A stretch of DNA of 8,810 nucleotides, taken from contig JAEWNB010000095.1 of assembly GCA_023392945.1 (NCBI GenBank), positions 1 through 8,810 of the forward strand, given 5' to 3'. Position 1 is the first letter of the stretch. Each line of letters starts with the position of its first letter. Below, one piece after another: positions 6,789-8,810 of the stretch. Position numbers and translations under genes: made by a program. Below the pieces are notes generated by a model, which had not been told where the DNA came from, made no database searches, and worked only from the letters and a program-made list of their open reading frames with translations. This DNA comes from Bacteroidota bacterium. GTDB taxonomy: Bacteria; Bacteroidota; Bacteroidia; Bacteroidales; WCHB1-69.

Positions 6789-6982
6789 CCCGCAATTGTT
6801 CAGATACGTTTGTTAAACTCAACACTACACAAAAGAAGGATAGGCTCAATTATTTTAGGAAAGGCCATATGCCGTAAGGCAGGTATTTTTACCCTTTGGA
6901 ATTCCGCGAAGTGATGGCTCCTTCAACGTAACATATAGGAGTTTAATTTATACCCTATGGAACGAATTGCGGGTTTTTTTTT
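6789..6982 (+). ncRNA. ssrS: 6S-like RNA (ssrS; 6S-Flavo type)
   Basis: 6S RNA mimics an open promoter and binds housekeeping RNA polymerase. Folding by eye gives nested helices. The closing helix pairs 6789-6801 (CCCGCAATTGTTC) with 6960-6973, with one bulged G at 6964. An 11/13-nt internal loop follows. A second helix pairs 6813-6820 (TTAAACTC) with 6939-6946 (GAGTTTAA). A symmetric 14/14-nt bubble (6821-6834 and 6925-6938) comes next. An upper helix pairs 6835-6840 (GAAGGA) with 6919-6924 (TCCTTC). The apical arm includes AAAGG (6860-6864) with CCTTT (6893-6897) and a 4-bp stem capped by a GNRA loop, TGCC-GTAA-GGCA at 6870-6881. A nine-T run follows the closing helix. Length, the bubble and the zapA neighbour all fit 6S RNA. 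The exact 5' end and the Rfam family were not verified; another structured RNA remains possible. Confidence 0.8.
6960..6982 (+). terminator. 3' end of the 6S-like RNA: closing-helix strand plus T9
   Basis: The GC-rich 3' strand of the closing helix (ending TTGCGGG at 6973) is followed directly by nine T (6974-6982), as in an intrinsic terminator. The pairing partner is about 160 bases upstream, at 6789-6801, rather than in a local hairpin. A local alternative (ACCC at 6952-6955 with GGGT at 6971-6974) is weak. Confidence 0.6.
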
Positions 6983-7029
6983 ATGTCTTATCAAATTAAA
7001 ATCAATATATAAACCAAAATAAATATTAT

Positions 7030-8577
7030 ATGGACCCAAATTTTATTATAATCCCTATTTCCATTATCGCCGGAATTATTGTCGGAGTATTATTATCCTA
7101 TACTCTTCTGAAAAAAACACTTACTAAAAACAGCATCCAATTGGTTAAAAAAGCTGAAGAAGATGCAGAATTGTTGAAAAAAGAAAAAATTCTCCAAGCC
7201 AGAGAAAAATTTCTCCAATTGAAAAGTGAACACGAAAAGACTGTAAATGAGAAAAATCAGCAAATCTCAATGGCAGAAAATCGTATTAAGCAAAAAGAAA
7301 CTTCTCTTAACCAAAAACTGGAAGAAACCAATCGCAAAGTTAACGAAACTAATATTCTCAAAGAACAACTCACTAAGCAGATTGAGGCCAATAATCAAAA
7401 ACAACAGGAACTGGAAAGACAAACAGCTATTCAGAAAGCTAAACTGGAATCTATTGCCGAATTATCCGCTCAACAGGCCAAGGAACAACTGATACAGCTT
7501 ATGCAAGATGAAGCAAAATCCGAAGCAATGATTTTAGTGAAGGATATTGTTGATGAAGCCAAAAACACAGCCAGTATGGAGGCCAAAAAGGTTGTCATCA
7601 AAACAATACAAAGAACTGGAGTGGAAGCTGCGCTCGAAAATGCTGTTTCTGTTTTTAATATAGAAAATGATGAGATAAAGGGCCGTATTATCGGTCGTGA
7701 AGGAAGAAATATCAGAACCTTGGAAAATCTTACAGGGGTTGATGTTATCATTGATGACTCCCCAGATGCAATCTTGCTCTCGAGCTTTGACCCGATAAGA
7801 CGCGAAATCGCCAGATTATCACTCCAAAAATTGGTTACTGATGGTCGAATTCACCCCGCAAGAATTGAGGAAATTGTTGCTAAAACAAAAAAACAACTTG
7901 AACAGGAAATCGCTGAAATTGGAAAAAGAACCTGTATTGATCTGGGAGTTAATAATATCCACCATGAACTAATGAGATTGGTTGGTAAAATGAGATACCG
8001 TTCTTCTTATGGTCAAAATCTTTTACAACACTCAAAGGAAGTGGCTAATTTATGTGCTTCAATGGCTGCTGAACTTGGCTTAAATGCAAAACTGGCAAAA
8101 CGAGCAGGTCTTTTACACGATATTGGCAAAGTGCCTGATTCTGAACCTGAATTGCCGCATGCTCTTTTTGGTGCCCAATTAGCTGAACTTTATAAAGAAC
8201 GTCCTGAAATTGTGAATGCTATTGGATCCCATCATGATGAAATGGAGATGGATTGCTTAATATCACCTCTTGTGCAAGTGTGCGATGCTATTTCAGGTGC
8301 TCGACCCGGAGCCCGTCGCGAAGTGGTAGAAGCTTATATGAAACGTCTTAATGATCTTGAAAATCTTGCTCTTACTTATCCCGGTGTTGTGAAAACTTTT
8401 GCTATTCAGGCAGGTCGTGAACTTCGTGTTATCGTGGGAGCAGAGAAAGTTACCGACGATCAGGCTAACCAAATATCTTTTGAACTTTCCAAGAAAATTC
8501 AAAATGAAATGACTTACCCGGGACAAATCAAAATCACTGTTATAAGAGAAACCAGATCAGTTAATTATGCACGATAA
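7030..8577 (+). CDS. rny: Ribonuclease Y
   Basis: RNase Y is a membrane-anchored endoribonuclease that initiates mRNA decay. The 515-residue product has full family length and order. An N-terminal membrane anchor lies at about 5-26. A long charged coiled coil covers about 35-195 (Lys/Glu/Gln-rich). The KH RNA-binding domain has the GRIIGREGRN motif at 218-227, then GVDVIIDDSPDAILLSSFDPIRREIAR. The HD phosphohydrolase domain has His334 (LLQHSKEVA), the His363-Asp364 pair (GLLHDIGK), His401/402 (GSHHDE) and Asp419 (VQVCDAISGARPGARRE). The protein ends RETRSVNYAR, a common family tail. It lies 47 bases after the T-run of the 6S-like RNA. I see no TAnnTTTG element in that gap, so transcription may depend on read-through from the zapA/6S unit or on a promoter I cannot recognise. 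Confidence 0.97.
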   Translation: MDPNFIIIPISIIAGIIVGVLLSYTLLKKTLTKNSIQLVKKAEEDAELLKKEKILQAREKFLQLKSEHEKTVNEKNQQISMAENRIKQKETSLNQKLEETNRKVNETNILKEQLTKQIEANNQKQQELERQTAIQKAKLESIAELSAQQAKEQLIQLMQDEAKSEAMILVKDIVDEAKNTASMEAKKVVIKTIQRTGVEAALENAVSVFNIENDEIKGRIIGREGRNIRTLENLTGVDVIIDDSPDAILLSSFDPIRREIARLSLQKLVTDGRIHPARIEEIVAKTKKQLEQEIAEIGKRTCIDLGVNNIHHELMRLVGKMRYRSSYGQNLLQHSKEVANLCASMAAELGLNAKLAKRAGLLHDIGKVPDSEPELPHALFGAQLAELYKERPEIVNAIGSHHDEMEMDCLISPLVQVCDAISGARPGARREVVEAYMKRLNDLENLALTYPGVVKTFAIQAGRELRVIVGAEKVTDDQANQISFELSKKIQNEMTYPGQIKITVIRETRSVNYAR

Positions 8578-8650
8578 CTTTTGATTTATTAAAAATGTTA
8601 TCAATTTAGTTTAATGATGATTATTCTTATTTTTGATATTGTTTATTTTA

Positions 8651-8658
8651 TATTTTTG
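8651..8658 (+). promoter_or_regulatory. -7 promoter element for the FtsB/DivIC-like gene
   Basis: TATTTTTG matches TAnnTTTG exactly and ends 20 bases before the ATG at 8679. A TTG at 8633-8635 is only 15 bases upstream, so the -33 element is doubtful. The rest of the 8578-8678 spacer is AT-rich, and I see no terminator for rny in it. Confidence 0.5.
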
Positions 8659-8678
8659 CAACTGTTAAAAGTTTAATT

Positions 8679-8810
8679 ATGGAACCCCAAAAGAAATTTT
8701 TCTTTTTCCTTTATGGAATAACAATTTTACTCTTTTTGGTTTATATTGCTTTTATTTCTGACAATAACTTTTCAAAGCACAGGGAATTAAGCCAAAAAAT
8801 TAAAAACTTG
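8679..8810 (+). CDS. FtsB/DivIC-like septum formation initiator, C-terminus cut by window edge
   Basis: Only the first 44 residues are present: a short Lys-containing N-terminus, one hydrophobic segment (about 7-27, FFFFLYGITILLFLVYIAF), then the start of a polar helix (FSKHRELSQKIKNL) consistent with a periplasmic coiled coil. This short-cytoplasmic, single-TM, coiled-coil layout is that of FtsB/DivIC, which bridges the divisome in the inner membrane. The hydrophobic segment has no signal-peptidase site, so an anchor is more likely than a secretion signal. The family call is based on layout and on the nearby division genes, not on a diagnostic motif. Another small single-pass protein is possible. 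Confidence 0.6.
   Translation, partial: MEPQKKFFFFLYGITILLFLVYIAFISDNNFSKHRELSQKIKNL

Noticed and set aside
7247..7751. Short open frames on both strands within rny
   Set aside because: The RNase Y frame is complete, with coiled-coil, KH and HD domains; these are shadows caused by the Lys/Glu/Gln-rich coiled coil.
1..8810. Mobile element, CRISPR array, tRNA, toxin-antitoxin or phage-defence genes
   Set aside because: I saw no transposase or integrase motifs, no spaced direct repeats, no cloverleaf and no defence-related domains.

Overview
The window is chromosomal DNA from a member of the Bacteroidota. The supports are AT-rich sequence, several matches to the Bacteroidota -7 promoter element TAnnTTTG, a streptopain-type (C10) protease fused to a CUB domain, a batD-batE pair, and a zapA / 6S RNA / rny block. 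I could not fix the order or genus from sequence alone. No mobile element, CRISPR array, tRNA or rRNA was found. Most genes are recognisable core or near-core functions.

Layout: (1) Positions 1-1297, minus strand, hold the N-terminal part of a secreted C10 cysteine protease that runs off the left edge inside a CUB domain. (2) A short divergent promoter region (about 1298-1392) separates it from recR (1393-2019, plus), which is followed after 29 bases by a polytopic membrane protein of the putative 10-TM metal-exporter type (2049-3251). (3) Convergent to it, with only 6 bases between the stop codons, lies the minus-strand pair batD (5937-4081) and batE (4022-3258). (4) A 239-base divergent spacer (5938-6176) carries a batD promoter candidate, a perfect 10-bp inverted repeat and a promoter for the next block. 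(5) That block on the plus strand is a 95-residue coiled-coil protein, zapA, a 6S-like RNA (about 6789-6982) and rny (RNase Y). (6) After a 101-base spacer with an exact -7 box, an FtsB/DivIC-like gene begins at 8679 and runs off the right edge.

How the parts fit: the right half joins cell division (a coiled-coil ZapA neighbour, ZapA, an FtsB/DivIC-like protein) with global RNA control (6S RNA binding RNA polymerase, RNase Y turning over mRNA). The left half combines recombinational repair (RecR), probable metal export, periplasmic/inner-membrane Bat proteins and a secreted protease. The best lead is the RNA locus. Its fold can be drawn by hand as a long closing helix, a second helix, a symmetric 14/14-nt bubble and an upper arm, which is the shape of 6S RNA. 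It sits directly behind zapA, the same neighbour that ssrS has in Proteobacteria. I do not see a wholly unknown multi-gene system here.
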